Assembly: GCF_014698835.1 (NCBI RefSeq)
Contig: NZ_JACJTU010000012.1
Span: forward strand, 62,001-126,000
Length of the DNA: 64,000 nucleotides
DNA from: Nostoc paludosum FACHB-159
GTDB lineage: Bacteria; Cyanobacteriota; Cyanobacteriia; Cyanobacteriales; Nostocaceae
Reading direction: 5' to 3'
Shown here: positions 37,575 through 47,118 of the stretch, in pieces
Numbering within the stretch: position 1 is the stretch's first letter
Layout of the letters: every line of letters begins with the position of its first letter
Notes under the pieces: generated by a model
Database searches by the model: none
Told to the model about the DNA's origin: nothing
What the model saw: only the letters and a program-made list of their open reading frames with translations
Made by a program: the position numbers and the translations under genes

Positions 37575-39179
37575 ATGCGGATTTTGATGATTCAACCCAA
37601 TTATCATTCTGGTGGTGCAGAAATCGCTGGAAATTGGCCGCCAAGTTGGGTTCCGTATGTTGGCGGCGCACTGAAGACAGCTGGCTTTAGCGATATTCGC
37701 TTTATTGATGCCATGACCGATTATATTCCTGATGATGCTTTAGCAAAGATGATTGCCAAGCATCAGCCGGATGTGGTTTTGGCAACAGCAATCACACCGA
37801 TGATTTATCAATCAGAAAAAACCCTAAAAATAGTTAAAGAAGTTTGTCCCCAAGCTAAGACAATTATGGGTGGGGTTCATCCTACCTATATGTATAATGA
37901 AGTTCTTAATGAAGCTCCTTGGGTTGATTATATTATTCGGGGAGAAGGGGAAGAGATTACAGTTAATTTGCTGAATGCGATCGCTAATGGTACTGTAGAG
38001 AGCGATCGCCGGAATATTTTAGGAATTGCCTTCCTAGAAGATGGGCAAGTCATCGCTACACCAGCCCATCCACCCATTGCTGATTTAGATACCCTAACGC
38101 CAGATTGGGATCTATTAGATTGGAAAAAATATATTTATACTCCTCTCAACGTCCGGGTAGCAGTGCCCAACTATGCAAGAGGATGTCCATTCACCTGTCG
38201 TTTTTGTTCCCAGTGGAAATTCTGGCGCAAATATCGTTCAGGAAGCCCCAAGAAATTTGTCGATCAAATTGAAATTTTGGTGAAAAAACACAAAGTTGGT
38301 TTTTTCATTCTTGCTGATGAAGAACCAACCATCAACAAACCGAAATTTATCGACCTTTGTAATGAATTAATTGAACGTAATTTGGGTGTTTACTGGGGAA
38401 TCAATACACGGGTGACAGATATATTGCGGGATGAGAAAGAATTACCTCTTTACCGCAAAGCCGGACTGGTTCATGTTTCCTTGGGTACAGAAGCAGCAGC
38501 ACAGCTAAAGTTGAATTTGTTCCGTAAAGAAACGACTATCGAACAAAACAAGCGGGCCATTCAACTGTTAAAAGAAAATGGTATGGTTGCTGAGGCTCAA
38601 TTTATTATGGGTTTGGAAAACGAAACCCCAGAGACAATTGAGCAAACTTATCAGATGGCTTTGGATTGGAAAACAGACATGGCCAACTGGAATATGTTTA
38701 CACCTTGGCCATTTTCTGAGTTATTTGAAGATTTAGGCGATCGCGTAGAAATTCGCGATTACTCTCAATATAACTTTGTGACGCCAATCATGAAACCAGA
38801 CGCAATGGAACGGGAGGATGTTCTCAAAGGAGTACTGCGAAACTATGCCCGTTTTTACCTCCGCAAAACCATTGAATATTGGTTTGTCAAAGATCCCTTT
38901 AAACGCAAGTATCTTTTAGGTTGCTTGAAAGCTTTTGTAAAAACTACTCTTAACAAACGTTTTTACAACCTCAAGCGAATTAAGTACAAAGGTTTACACA
39001 CCGAAGTCGAACTTGGTTTTGATGAGTCGAAGATTCTCACCCGCGAACAAATCACCCAACGCCAGCAAGAACATCCAGAACTGATGGCAGATGTAAATTT
39101 TACAGGCAATATTTCTGCCTGCGGCGCACCTAACGAACTGCCAGAATTTGTTGAGGAAGAACAAGTTTCCAAAAAGTAG
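37575..39179 (+). CDS. bchE: Anaerobic Mg-protoporphyrin IX monomethyl ester oxidative cyclase (BchE-type radical SAM)
   Basis: A 534-residue B12-binding-domain radical SAM protein. The N-terminal Rossmann-like region ([31 protein letters not shown]) binds cobalamin in the family. The 4Fe-4S motif is [12 protein letters not shown] (Cys204, Cys208, Cys211). BchE-specific text includes [47 protein letters not shown] and [19 protein letters not shown]. It forms the isocyclic E ring of chlorophyll without oxygen, complementing the oxygen-dependent AcsF route. It stands alone in an AT-rich setting rather than in the usual low-oxygen tetrapyrrole cluster. Confidence 0.88.
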   Translation: MRILMIQPNYHSGGAEIAGNWPPSWVPYVGGALKTAGFSDIRFIDAMTDYIPDDALAKMIAKHQPDVVLATAITPMIYQSEKTLKIVKEVCPQAKTIMGGVHPTYMYNEVLNEAPWVDYIIRGEGEEITVNLLNAIANGTVESDRRNILGIAFLEDGQVIATPAHPPIADLDTLTPDWDLLDWKKYIYTPLNVRVAVPNYARGCPFTCRFCSQWKFWRKYRSGSPKKFVDQIEILVKKHKVGFFILADEEPTINKPKFIDLCNELIERNLGVYWGINTRVTDILRDEKELPLYRKAGLVHVSLGTEAAAQLKLNLFRKETTIEQNKRAIQLLKENGMVAEAQFIMGLENETPETIEQTYQMALDWKTDMANWNMFTPWPFSELFEDLGDRVEIRDYSQYNFVTPIMKPDAMEREDVLKGVLRNYARFYLRKTIEYWFVKDPFKRKYLLGCLKAFVKTTLNKRFYNLKRIKYKGLHTEVELGFDESKILTREQITQRQQEHPELMADVNFTGNISACGAPNELPEFVEEEQVSKK

Positions 39180-39353
39180 CCGCGTTGAATAATACCATTT
39201 CTTTGTGAGGCTGCGCCAAATTCTCTTAGCTTGCTTCCTTCTTTCTTTGTGTCCTTTGCGCCCTTTGCGGTTCGTTCCTTATATACTTTGGCGCATCTTC
39301 ATACAGAATTGGTATAACACAGATCTCTAAGAGGTTTTACTACGCAAAACCGC

Positions 39354-39397
39354 CCCTCTCCGATTCGGAGAGGGACAAACTTGAACTAAAGTTCAAG
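39354..39397. repeat. Paired hairpins downstream of rpiA (dispersed repeat)
   Basis: CCCTCTCCG/CGGAGAGGG (39354-39374, 3-base loop) is followed by CTTGAACT/AGTTCAAG (39380-39397). It ends 17 bases beyond the rpiA stop and may act as terminator, but similar CTCTCC hairpins occur elsewhere, including inside the gene at 55478-55500. Confidence 0.7.
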
Positions 39398-39414
39398 GCA
39401 GGGAGAGGTTTGTC

Positions 39415-40125
39415 TTACAGTTGCCGCACTGCTGGCTGACCATCTTTGACTTCACCAACTAAAACTAAATCGACGCAGTTAACGAAGATCCCATTTTCCA
39501 AAACACCGGGAATATTATTCAATGTCTTTTCTAAATTGGCTGGGTCTTCAATAGAGTCAAATCTGACATCTAAAACAAAATTTCCTTGGTCTGTGATTAC
39601 TGGGCCGGCTTTTTTGACACCCATGCGGAGTTCTGGTTTACCACCAAGTTTTTTGATGGCATTAGTTACGGGAGTAATTGCCATTGGAATCACTTCCACG
39701 GGTACAGCGAAACTAGAACCTAAGCGGTCTACTAACTTGCCACTATCTACCACGACGATAAACTGTTCTGCTAGGTAATCTACGACTTTTTCGCGGGTAT
39801 GTGCTGCACCACCGCCTTTAATCAGATTCTTCTGGGGATCGACTTCATCTGCCCCATCAATGGCAATATCGATGTGGTCAATAGCGTCCAAGGTGGCGAG
39901 AGGAACACCATACTCTTTTGCCAGCACTTCTGACTGAAACGAGGTCGGTATGCCAATGATATCCTTAAGTTCGCCAGACTTAAGGCGATCGCCCAGATAC
40001 TGAATTGTGTATGCTGTAGTTGACCCCGTACCCAAACCCACAATTGAACCCGACTTTACTAAGGCGGCGGCGGCTTTGCCAACTTCTTGCTTCATCAACT
40101 TTACGGGATCTGCTGCTGCGGTCAT
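39415..40125 (-). CDS. rpiA: Ribose-5-phosphate isomerase A
   Basis: A 236-residue enzyme interconverting ribose 5-phosphate and ribulose 5-phosphate in the pentose phosphate and Calvin cycles. Signature motifs are [48 protein letters not shown], and [13 protein letters not shown]. The ATG at 40125 has AGGAG eight bases upstream; the TTG at 40131 is too close to it. Length matches the family. No operon partner. Confidence 0.96.
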   Translation of the reverse strand: MTAAADPVKLMKQEVGKAAAALVKSGSIVGLGTGSTTAYTIQYLGDRLKSGELKDIIGIPTSFQSEVLAKEYGVPLATLDAIDHIDIAIDGADEVDPQKNLIKGGGAAHTREKVVDYLAEQFIVVVDSGKLVDRLGSSFAVPVEVIPMAITPVTNAIKKLGGKPELRMGVKKAGPVITDQGNFVLDVRFDSIEDPANLEKTLNNIPGVLENGIFVNCVDLVLVGEVKDGQPAVRQL

Positions 40126-40397
40126 TCCCAAAACTCCTGAAAAACTGACTATAGTCCATAGTAGTGGTCAGATAACACCAAAAGATGAAAGCTAAAAAAC
40201 AAGTTTTTGCTGATTACTACTTCCTGAACGACCAAAACCAGCTGCCACATTGCAAATGCCCAATGTAGCTACGCAACATTGCCCAACTTCAATTCGTCAA
40301 TAGCCGAGTAACAGGTTATTAAGAACACCAAAATTCGTCTTAACCTCTGTAATGTAGTTTTTTAAATTCACATTATCTGCTAAAAGTGGTTATTATG

Positions 40398-41132
40398 ATG
40401 CGTCGTCTTTCAATTACTTTATCTTTAGTCGCACTACTACAAAACTTACCAGCGATCGCTCAAACTCCGATACCAGGAAATACTGCTCAAACTCCGATAC
40501 CAGGAAATACTGCTCAAACTCCGGTACCAGGAAATACTGCTGAAATACCCTCTGATTCTATTCAACAAGTAGTTGCTGCCAAATGGATGACAAATTTTTC
40601 CGATGGCAATTTTTATCCAGAAAGGTTTGTGAGTAGAGCAGAATTAGCAGCAATTATGGTGAAAGCATTTCGCTTAGATAAAAGACAAGAGGTTAACAAA
40701 GAAAATTTAGCGATTCCAGATGTTCCTCGGTCTTATTGGGCATTTAATGATATACAGACAGTGTTAAAAACTGATATCATGAAAGGCTATCGAGGAAATC
40801 AATTTTTTCCTAATCAAAGAGTAACAAAGGCAGAAGCTCTTGCGATTTTCGCCCAAGCTTATGGTGTATTTCAGTTTCCCGATGATGCTGTTGATGAAAT
40901 TCTGGCTGCATATCCAGATGAAAAGTCTATCCCATCTTGGGCGAGAAAAGCGATCGCCACAGTAGCTACTGAAGGATTTTTGAATACAGACGCTCAAAAC
41001 AATATTTCCCCATTAAAGCCCGTCACGCGTGGCGATATGGCTTATGTTTTGAGTAAATATTTGCAACGCCAAAAGCAACAACCCGAAACACCAGAGGTTC
41101 CGATTATTCCAAATAGCCAACCATCTCCTTAG
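40398..41132 (+). CDS. SLH-domain protein with N-terminal nonapeptide repeats
   Basis: About 244 residues. An export signal (RRLSITLSLVALLQNLPAIAQ) is followed by three copies of QTPIPGNTA and then three SLH motifs: KWMTNFSDGNFYPERFVSRAE; DVPRSYWAFNDIQTVLKT with VTKAEALAIF; and KSIPSWARKAIATVATEG with VTRGDMAYVL. The Pro-rich repeat probably forms a flexible spacer. Likely periplasmic or outer-membrane-facing, binding the cell wall. Starts at ATG 40395 or 40398 are equally possible; a GTG at 40386 is also in frame. Paralogous in its SLH part to the gene at 5155. Confidence 0.85.
   Translation: MRRLSITLSLVALLQNLPAIAQTPIPGNTAQTPIPGNTAQTPVPGNTAEIPSDSIQQVVAAKWMTNFSDGNFYPERFVSRAELAAIMVKAFRLDKRQEVNKENLAIPDVPRSYWAFNDIQTVLKTDIMKGYRGNQFFPNQRVTKAEALAIFAQAYGVFQFPDDAVDEILAAYPDEKSIPSWARKAIATVATEGFLNTDAQNNISPLKPVTRGDMAYVLSKYLQRQKQQPETPEVPIIPNSQPSP
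40461..40541. repeat. Three in-frame 27-bp tandem repeats
   Basis: Units at 40461-40487, 40488-40514 and 40515-40541 encode QTPIPGNTA, QTPIPGNTA and QTPVPGNTA with a single base change. A recent intragenic expansion. Confidence 0.93.
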
Positions 41133-41238
41133 CTGAATTCTGAATTCACAAGCAAAATAGGCTTTCAGCTATTACGCTTTTAATTTACACAGTCACTTCC
41201 TAAATTCATTGACTGCTAACAGTTAACAGTCAACAATA

Positions 41239-42477
41239 TCACCTTTGATTCTGGCCTCTACGTTTTTCTAAAATATCGAGGAGATATGAGGCAGTAGAAT
41301 TTGGTCGTGTCACCGGCTGTTGTGAGCCATAATTCCCGTAAGTAGACTGTGGTACTTGCGTCGGCTGTTGCAAGCCATAATTTCCGTAAGTAGACTGTGG
41401 TACTTGCGTCGGCTGCTGTAAGCCATAATTCCCGTAAGTAGACTGTGGTACTTGCGTCGGCGGCTGCAAGCCATAATTCCCGTAAGTAGACTGTGGTACT
41501 TGCGTCGGCGGCTGTAAGCCATAATTCCTGTATCCCGTAGAATTTGTCGGTGGAACAACAGTTTGATTCGGACTCTGGCTAGAGTAAGGTGCAACAGAGT
41601 TGACTGAAGGCGTCACTGGTGATTGAATACCATTTAAAGTACTGTAGGGATTTGCCTGCAAGTTTGTAGTGGTTGGGATGTAACCCGTCCCAGGATTTAA
41701 TCCAGTAGTTGGTATTTGGCTGGATAAGCCGTTCAACGGTAGTATCGGCGTTGTTCCTCCGTTAGAGACGCGCCCCAAAGTATTTGGTTGATTAGCATTA
41801 ATGCGATTGAAGCCAGACAAATTCTGGTTTGTCGATTCGTTAAGTGCTGCTTGGAGAGGGCTAATGGAGACAGAATTTTGATTTTTGTTAGTTTGATTAG
41901 TTAATCCAATTCCCAAGCCAGAAGATGTTTCTTCGTTTTCTGTATCAGAGGCCCCACTAAAAGAAGAGTTGAAACCAATAAACTCGCTATTGCTATCAGC
42001 TATCCCAGCACGCAATAAATTTTCTGTTTGTGCAACAAAAGGATTTTTTATAGGTGGAGGAAGTTCGGGATTAACTATTCCTAAACCAGATTTTGATTTG
42101 TTATCACTAAGAGACTTTTGTTTATTAATTAGGTCATCTAATAAGCCTTTGCTGTTTTTTTTATCTGCGTTTTCCTTAGGGTTATTTGTTGTTAGTGGCA
42201 CTGCTTCGTCAAAGTCATTAAACAAGGCTGGCAAGTTATCAATATCCGCTGCAATAGCTTTGTTTTCCTCTGACAGGTAGGAGTCGGCAGGCTTTTGTGA
42301 AGCGACTTGTTTTTTTTGCTTATAAACGAAAATATCTGGGTTTGACCAGTATTCCCAGGTTACTAGCCCGACTACAGACAAAAAAATTGCAGTTACCCAA
42401 AAGCCAGGTCGCCCTAGATTCCATAACCTGGCTCTGAGATAGCGTAAGTAGGCGGGAGGATAATGACGCTTTGGCAT
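41239..42477 (-). CDS. Single-pass membrane protein with tandem Gln/Tyr/Pro repeats
   Basis: A 412-residue protein I do not recognise. The N-terminus is basic (PKRHYPPAYLRYLRARLWNLG) with one transmembrane helix at about 23-42, followed by a long, low-complexity Asn/Ser/Pro-rich region. Near the C-terminus are tandem 16-residue repeats of the type YGNYGLQPPTQVPQST, four full and one partial, ending in SYLLDILEKRRGQNQR. The topology suggests a cytosolic N-tip and an extended extracytoplasmic disordered tail. No catalytic motif is visible. It lies in the same orientation as the methyltransferase, 354 bases away, so cotranscription is unlikely. Confidence 0.7.
   Translation of the reverse strand: MPKRHYPPAYLRYLRARLWNLGRPGFWVTAIFLSVVGLVTWEYWSNPDIFVYKQKKQVASQKPADSYLSEENKAIAADIDNLPALFNDFDEAVPLTTNNPKENADKKNSKGLLDDLINKQKSLSDNKSKSGLGIVNPELPPPIKNPFVAQTENLLRAGIADSNSEFIGFNSSFSGASDTENEETSSGLGIGLTNQTNKNQNSVSISPLQAALNESTNQNLSGFNRINANQPNTLGRVSNGGTTPILPLNGLSSQIPTTGLNPGTGYIPTTTNLQANPYSTLNGIQSPVTPSVNSVAPYSSQSPNQTVVPPTNSTGYRNYGLQPPTQVPQSTYGNYGLQPPTQVPQSTYGNYGLQQPTQVPQSTYGNYGLQQPTQVPQSTYGNYGSQQPVTRPNSTASYLLDILEKRRGQNQR
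41325..41535. repeat. 48-bp intragenic tandem repeat, about 4.4 copies
   Basis: Units starting AGCCATAATTCCCGTAAGTA begin at 41325, 41373, 41421, 41469 and 41517; the last diverges after about 19 bases. Units differ by only one to three bases. Confidence 0.93.
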
Positions 42478-42831
42478 GGGTTTAGTAATTGATATTTACT
42501 AGAAATGGTTAACAGTTGAGGTAAGCAGCTTTGTTGTTTGATACTTTTGCCTTTTTACTCAGCAAATATCTCAACTGAAGGTGGATGCTCTAATTTCATC
42601 CTAACTGCTCAATAAGTTATTAGTCATTAGCAATTGACATCTAGTAGTCAAAAATTTACGTTTTAACTGTGTGTTCTTTGCATCTAAGTAAGTTGGTGAG
42701 AAAAATTAAATGTATATTAAGAAATATAAATTTATGTCAGGTACTTTGTCGCCAATAACGCCAACATCGTTGAAGGTATATATTCTAAAAAATGCTGGAG
42801 GATCTCTTTACAGTTCGCTGCAATGGGTTTA
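42478..42831. other. Intergenic region
   Basis: No gene or repeat of note. A plus-strand frame at 42710-42895 overlaps the methyltransferase end and lacks coding character. Confidence 0.4.
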
Positions 42832-43656
42832 CTATGCCACCGTACCACTAGATTTACGAGCTCTTACAAAAAACATCGTGGTATCGTTCCAATAGCCTTC
42901 TTCGGTTGAAGCTTTATTTATTTCTGTAAAGTATTCCTGTTTACACTGTTCTAACTGTTCCTTTGACCATTTCACATCTTGAAGCCCGAAGGCACTCCTA
43001 GCATTGCCAGCCCAAGCACCTGAGGCATCTTGCAAGTAGAAGCCAAATTGCTCAGTTGTGATTTCGATCTCTTCAAATCCAATGGTTTCAAGCAGTTGAC
43101 AACACCGTTTAGGCGTTCCAAGTAACTTATTGGGATTCGCAATAGTAATACCGTATCGTTGTACCACTGTCCGAAACAAGACAGCCGCAGTTGGGGAGGT
43201 TTCGGCAAGACAAGAAAATGCAACAACTCCCCCTGGTTTCAAAGCATTGTGCCATCGACGAAGTGATGTGGGAATATCTGTCAAGTAAACGATTGCGGAT
43301 GAACAGAGGATGGCATCAAATTGGCTCTCCTGTAATTCTTGTTCATCTGCATCTGCTTCCTCAAATTTGATATTTGTCAGTCCCAAGACCTCAACCTTCT
43401 GCTGGGCTTGCTGCAACATTCCCAAAGCAAAGTCAGTCCCTAAAACACGACCTGTAGAACCAACAACCATCGCCGCAGCAATAGCCGCTAGACCAGTTCC
43501 AGTAGCGATATCTATAACGTGCTGACCTGATTGTAATTTTGCCAAATCTACTAATCGAGTTGCAGCCCGTTTATGAAACTCAGTCTCGTAGTTTAAACGG
43601 CTGTTGAAGTCATTGAGGATTTGCTGTTTGTACGCATTTAGCGATGAGTAAGTCAT
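42832..43656 (-). CDS. Class I SAM-dependent methyltransferase
   Basis: A 274-residue Rossmann-fold methyltransferase of UbiE/Methyltransf_11 type. SAM-binding motif I is HVIDIATGTGLAAIAAA, followed by VLGTDFALGMLQQA (post-I acidic residue) and FDAILCSSAIVYLTDIP, then LKPGGVVAFSC. The N-terminal HKRAATRLVDLAKL helix is typical of cyanobacterial small-molecule methyltransferases. Substrate unknown. The nearest neighbour is the divergent asparagine-synthase homologue at 43758, about 100 bases away, with which it might share a pathway. Confidence 0.85.
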   Translation of the reverse strand: MTYSSLNAYKQQILNDFNSRLNYETEFHKRAATRLVDLAKLQSGQHVIDIATGTGLAAIAAAMVVGSTGRVLGTDFALGMLQQAQQKVEVLGLTNIKFEEADADEQELQESQFDAILCSSAIVYLTDIPTSLRRWHNALKPGGVVAFSCLAETSPTAAVLFRTVVQRYGITIANPNKLLGTPKRCCQLLETIGFEEIEITTEQFGFYLQDASGAWAGNARSAFGLQDVKWSKEQLEQCKQEYFTEINKASTEEGYWNDTTMFFVRARKSSGTVA

Positions 43657-43757
43657 ACTACGTGTACCGTGTCATTTTGAGAAAAATGCTTGGGCAATAA
43701 TTTGGGCAATAATTAGGATATCTGCAATAGGCTATTAGTTTGTTGGTAATACTAAAT

Positions 43758-45485
43758 ATGCTATTCAATATTTTCAAAAATTATAAATCTAATATTTCAC
43801 CTATAGATGTTCCCTTTAGCTGGTATGTAGTTTGGGGAACATTAAATACTCTAACAGCAGATGTAGTCTGGCGAGATGACAAGTTGGCTGTAATTTCTGC
43901 ACTAACTACAGAACAATTTGCACTCAGTTATACAGAACAATTTGTGGTGGTTGGGGATGTGTGGTTAAGTAATCGGCTGGAGTTGCTGCAAAAATTAGGA
44001 GTTGATCCAAATAGTTTTTCTACAAATAATTGTCAATTGATTGCTGAACTTTGGGAAAAATTTGGTTGCGAATGTCTGAAATTGTTGGAGGGAATGTTTG
44101 GGTTAGTAATTTGGGATCGTCACAAACAAGTATTATGGCTGGGACGCGATCGCATTGGTAGCCGGACTCTCTATTACACTACTACTGGTGCAATTCGCGC
44201 CATAGCGCCAAAAATGCGATCGCTTGCATTCTATCATTCAAGTGATGTCGATTTGATGGCGTTGCGGGATTATCTCTGCTGCGCCTTTGTACCGGGAGAA
44301 CGCACGCTTTGGGAACAGGTGCGAGAAGTGCGTCCGGGAACTGTTATCGAAATGCCTGCAAACAAAGTTTATACTTACTGGGAATTGCAACAGCAGATTA
44401 CAGGGAAAGATGAATCTTTAGTATGGCATGGCGATCGCTTGCGTTCTCTACTAAATCTAGTTATTCAAGAATATTTACCGCAAAATGCACCTGTTGGTGT
44501 TTTCCTTTCTGGTGGTTTGGACTCTAGCAGTATCACCGCTTTAGCAGCAAAGTTTCATCATCACCCAGTGCATACTTACTCGATTCATTTTGGTGCTGAA
44601 TGTCCCAATGAATTAGAGTTTTCTAATTTGGTAGCCGAACATTGTCAAACTCAACACCACATTCTTGAAATTACTTTTAAAGATATGTGGGAATGCCTAC
44701 CGCAAACAATGGCGTATCTCGACGATCCCATTGGCGATCCGCTGACAGTACCAAATTTTCTTTTGGGAAGAATGGCGCGAGAAAATGTGCAAGTTATCCT
44801 CAATGGTGAAGGTGGCGATCCGTGTTTTGGCGGCCCGAAAAATCAGCCGATGCTAATTAATAGTTTATATGGTTCAATTAACAATCAAGATTCATTACAA
44901 GCATATCTAATTGCTTTCCAAAAATGTGCATTAGACTTGCCGCAACTTTTTAAACCAGAAGTTTTGACAGCAGTAAAAACAGCACCATCTGTATTTTCAT
45001 CTGATTTAAATTCTGATGCCAGTTATTTAAATAGGTTAATGGCACTGAATATTAAATTTAAGGGAGCCGATCAAATTTTGACAAAAGTAAATAACTTAAC
45101 TCAAGCAGTGGGTTTACATGGGCGATCGCCACTTTTTGACCAGCGAGTTGTTGACTTGAGTATGCAAATTCCTCCAGAGTATAAACTTTCAGGAGTAGAA
45201 GAAAAAGCAGTACTCAAACAAGCCGTTGCTGATATTTTACCAGAGGCGATTATTCATCGTCCCAAAAGTGGAATGATGGTACCTGTACAGATGGGATTTC
45301 GGAAGCATTGGCAACGAGAAGCTAGAAAATTATTGTTAGATAACAAAAGTGCGATCGCGCCTTATTTTAATCAGTCACTACTACGTGATTGGCTAGACTA
45401 TAAAGGCGATATTTGGGGGCGCTATGGTGTTAAACTTTGGTTATTGGTAAGTTTAGAAATATGGTTGCAGGTAAATAAAAATTAG
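43758..45485 (+). CDS. Asparagine synthase-like protein without the glutaminase cysteine
   Basis: A 575-residue AsnB-family protein. The C-terminal ATP-pyrophosphatase domain has SGGLDSS at 251-257, LDDPIGDPLTVPNF and LNGEGGDPCFGG. The N-terminal Ntn glutaminase domain keeps the fold (LEGMFGLVIWDRHKQVLWLG) but starts MLFNIFKN without the Cys2 nucleophile, so it should not hydrolyse glutamine. It may use ammonia or act on another carboxylate, as do lactam synthetases and lasso cyclases. The frame extends to a TTG at 43740; ATG 43758 is preferred. Divergent from a methyltransferase. A second homologue lies at 53754-55601. Confidence 0.86.
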   Translation: MLFNIFKNYKSNISPIDVPFSWYVVWGTLNTLTADVVWRDDKLAVISALTTEQFALSYTEQFVVVGDVWLSNRLELLQKLGVDPNSFSTNNCQLIAELWEKFGCECLKLLEGMFGLVIWDRHKQVLWLGRDRIGSRTLYYTTTGAIRAIAPKMRSLAFYHSSDVDLMALRDYLCCAFVPGERTLWEQVREVRPGTVIEMPANKVYTYWELQQQITGKDESLVWHGDRLRSLLNLVIQEYLPQNAPVGVFLSGGLDSSSITALAAKFHHHPVHTYSIHFGAECPNELEFSNLVAEHCQTQHHILEITFKDMWECLPQTMAYLDDPIGDPLTVPNFLLGRMARENVQVILNGEGGDPCFGGPKNQPMLINSLYGSINNQDSLQAYLIAFQKCALDLPQLFKPEVLTAVKTAPSVFSSDLNSDASYLNRLMALNIKFKGADQILTKVNNLTQAVGLHGRSPLFDQRVVDLSMQIPPEYKLSGVEEKAVLKQAVADILPEAIIHRPKSGMMVPVQMGFRKHWQREARKLLLDNKSAIAPYFNQSLLRDWLDYKGDIWGRYGVKLWLLVSLEIWLQVNKN

Positions 45486-45838
45486 AGTTTATAGATGAAC
45501 TAGAAGCACTACCATCAAATCATTAGACCTCTTGCAAAAGTGTTTTTTGCAAGAGGTGGGAAAAGGTAAAAGGTTAAAGGGGAAAGGAAAATACCAAACC
45601 TTTCCCCCTTTCCCTTTCCCCTTTTCCCTACTTCTGCAAGAAGTCTATTCATTTTGCAAATCAACGCTAGAATTACTTTATAAATTGCAACAGAACTTGC
45701 GAGTTAATCAAAATCTAGAAAAAGGCGATCGCAAGTTATATAGGACTCATATTTGATTTTTGAAATATACGTAAGTGCGTTATGCCTATGGCTAACGCAC
45801 CATCCAACGACTGAATGTATTGGCTCTGTCTGTTGTCC
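45486..45838. other. Intergenic region with a MITE-like repeat
   Basis: Dominated by the repeat at 45524-45647; a HIP1-like site lies near 45725. No gene. Confidence 0.5.
45524..45647. mobile_element. MITE-like repeat, copy 1
   Basis: Ends TAGACCTCTTGCAAAAG and CTTCTGCAAGAAGTCTA form imperfect terminal inverted repeats. The body (TTAAAGGGGAAAGGAAAATA, then CCAAACCTTTCCCC) is shared with 50989-51102. No coding capacity. Confidence 0.75.
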
Positions 45839-46972
45839 TTATTTGACAAAAGATTCAGGACGAGATAATCCTGAATCTCTGCCCTTGATCGCCCGCGAGA
45901 CGAGATTGTTGAAATGGGCGAGTGGTTCTTCCGTTATGTCATGGCGGTCAGGATTAATTACAAAGATCCCATTGGATAGTGCCTTCGATTTCATGCCCTT
46001 GTGAGCTGAAATAATGAGATCGTTGTCTTCCTTTTCAAGCACATTGCCTTCCCAGTCCATCAGTGCTTGGGCTTCTTCATCCACCTTACCGTCAATGAAG
46101 AAATAATCGCAGATGCCAATCGATTTTTCGGCTGAGACAGGAAGCATATGAAAAGCGAGAAGGTTTTGCTGACCGGGGAAAATATTGAAGGTTAGATTAG
46201 GCCACAGCCACCAACCGAAAAACTCTACCTGTGAGTTTTCCTTGAGCGTGAAATTGTAGGCGGTATTATTAGTCCGCCCAGCCGGGGCCCTTGTAGCCAG
46301 ATGAAAGGGAAACAGCTCGATCTTGAATTCCTTGATTCGTATCAGATCGACCAGAGCTGGATGGGTTGGAGTGCAATGATAGCATTCAAGATAGTTTTCG
46401 ATCATAATCTTCCAGTTGCCATCAACTTTGGCAACAAACCTTTTTGCGAAGCGCAAGCGATCGAGTGCCGGCAAACGACTACGTAAATCTTGGAAGGCAT
46501 CGGCAAATAAATCCTTTACCGATAGACCGCCTGGACGCAGGCGAACAAAGACGAAGCCGTGCATACTTTCGATCTCGATCGGTACAAAGCTGCGATTGCT
46601 CTTAGGCAGAGCTTCCAGGTCGTTCACTCCAGGCGCGTGGCGCAAAAAGCCGTCGCAATTATAAGTCCAGGCATGATAGGGGCAGGTGAAATGTGTGGAT
46701 TGTCCGCAGCCTTCGACAATGAGGTGACCGCGATGAACGCAGACATTGTAGAAGCCGCGAATCACATTGTCAGTACCCCGAACGAATAGAAGCGGTTTGT
46801 CACCTATTTCAAATGTTACGTAGCTGCCACGCTCTGGAAGTTGCGATTCATGGAGCGCATAAATCCATTCTTGATGGAATATCTTATCAATCTCAAGATT
46901 GAAACGCTCTGGATCTGAATAATCAGAGGCATTTAAAGTCGGGATAAATTGAGTTTGTTTGGTGTAGTTCAT
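45839..46972 (-). CDS. Rieske non-heme iron oxygenase, alpha subunit
   Basis: A 377-residue aromatic-ring-hydroxylating-type oxygenase. The Rieske 2Fe-2S motif is CVHRGHLIVEGCG with FTCPYHAWTYNCDG (C-x-H and C-x2-H). The mononuclear iron site is MIENYLECYHCTPTHP. The fold and length also fit choline or carnitine monooxygenase-like members, so the substrate may be aliphatic. ATG 46972 is preceded by AGGAG. It needs a ferredoxin reductase not encoded nearby. EamA exporter and speA genes lie upstream on the same strand, but 146 bases separate it from the exporter. Confidence 0.88.
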   Translation of the reverse strand: MNYTKQTQFIPTLNASDYSDPERFNLEIDKIFHQEWIYALHESQLPERGSYVTFEIGDKPLLFVRGTDNVIRGFYNVCVHRGHLIVEGCGQSTHFTCPYHAWTYNCDGFLRHAPGVNDLEALPKSNRSFVPIEIESMHGFVFVRLRPGGLSVKDLFADAFQDLRSRLPALDRLRFAKRFVAKVDGNWKIMIENYLECYHCTPTHPALVDLIRIKEFKIELFPFHLATRAPAGRTNNTAYNFTLKENSQVEFFGWWLWPNLTFNIFPGQQNLLAFHMLPVSAEKSIGICDYFFIDGKVDEEAQALMDWEGNVLEKEDNDLIISAHKGMKSKALSNGIFVINPDRHDITEEPLAHFNNLVSRAIKGRDSGLSRPESFVK

Positions 46973-47118
46973 ATGGAAAACTCCTACTTTATTGTTTATC
47001 GATGAATCTTCAATTTTGAATGCCCGACTTTTAAATTATTTTGGTCAGAAGCATTCAAAATAACTGAAATCCTTCTCTTTACCTTCTTTACCAAAACTTT
47101 TTGATTGACTGGCTATCT

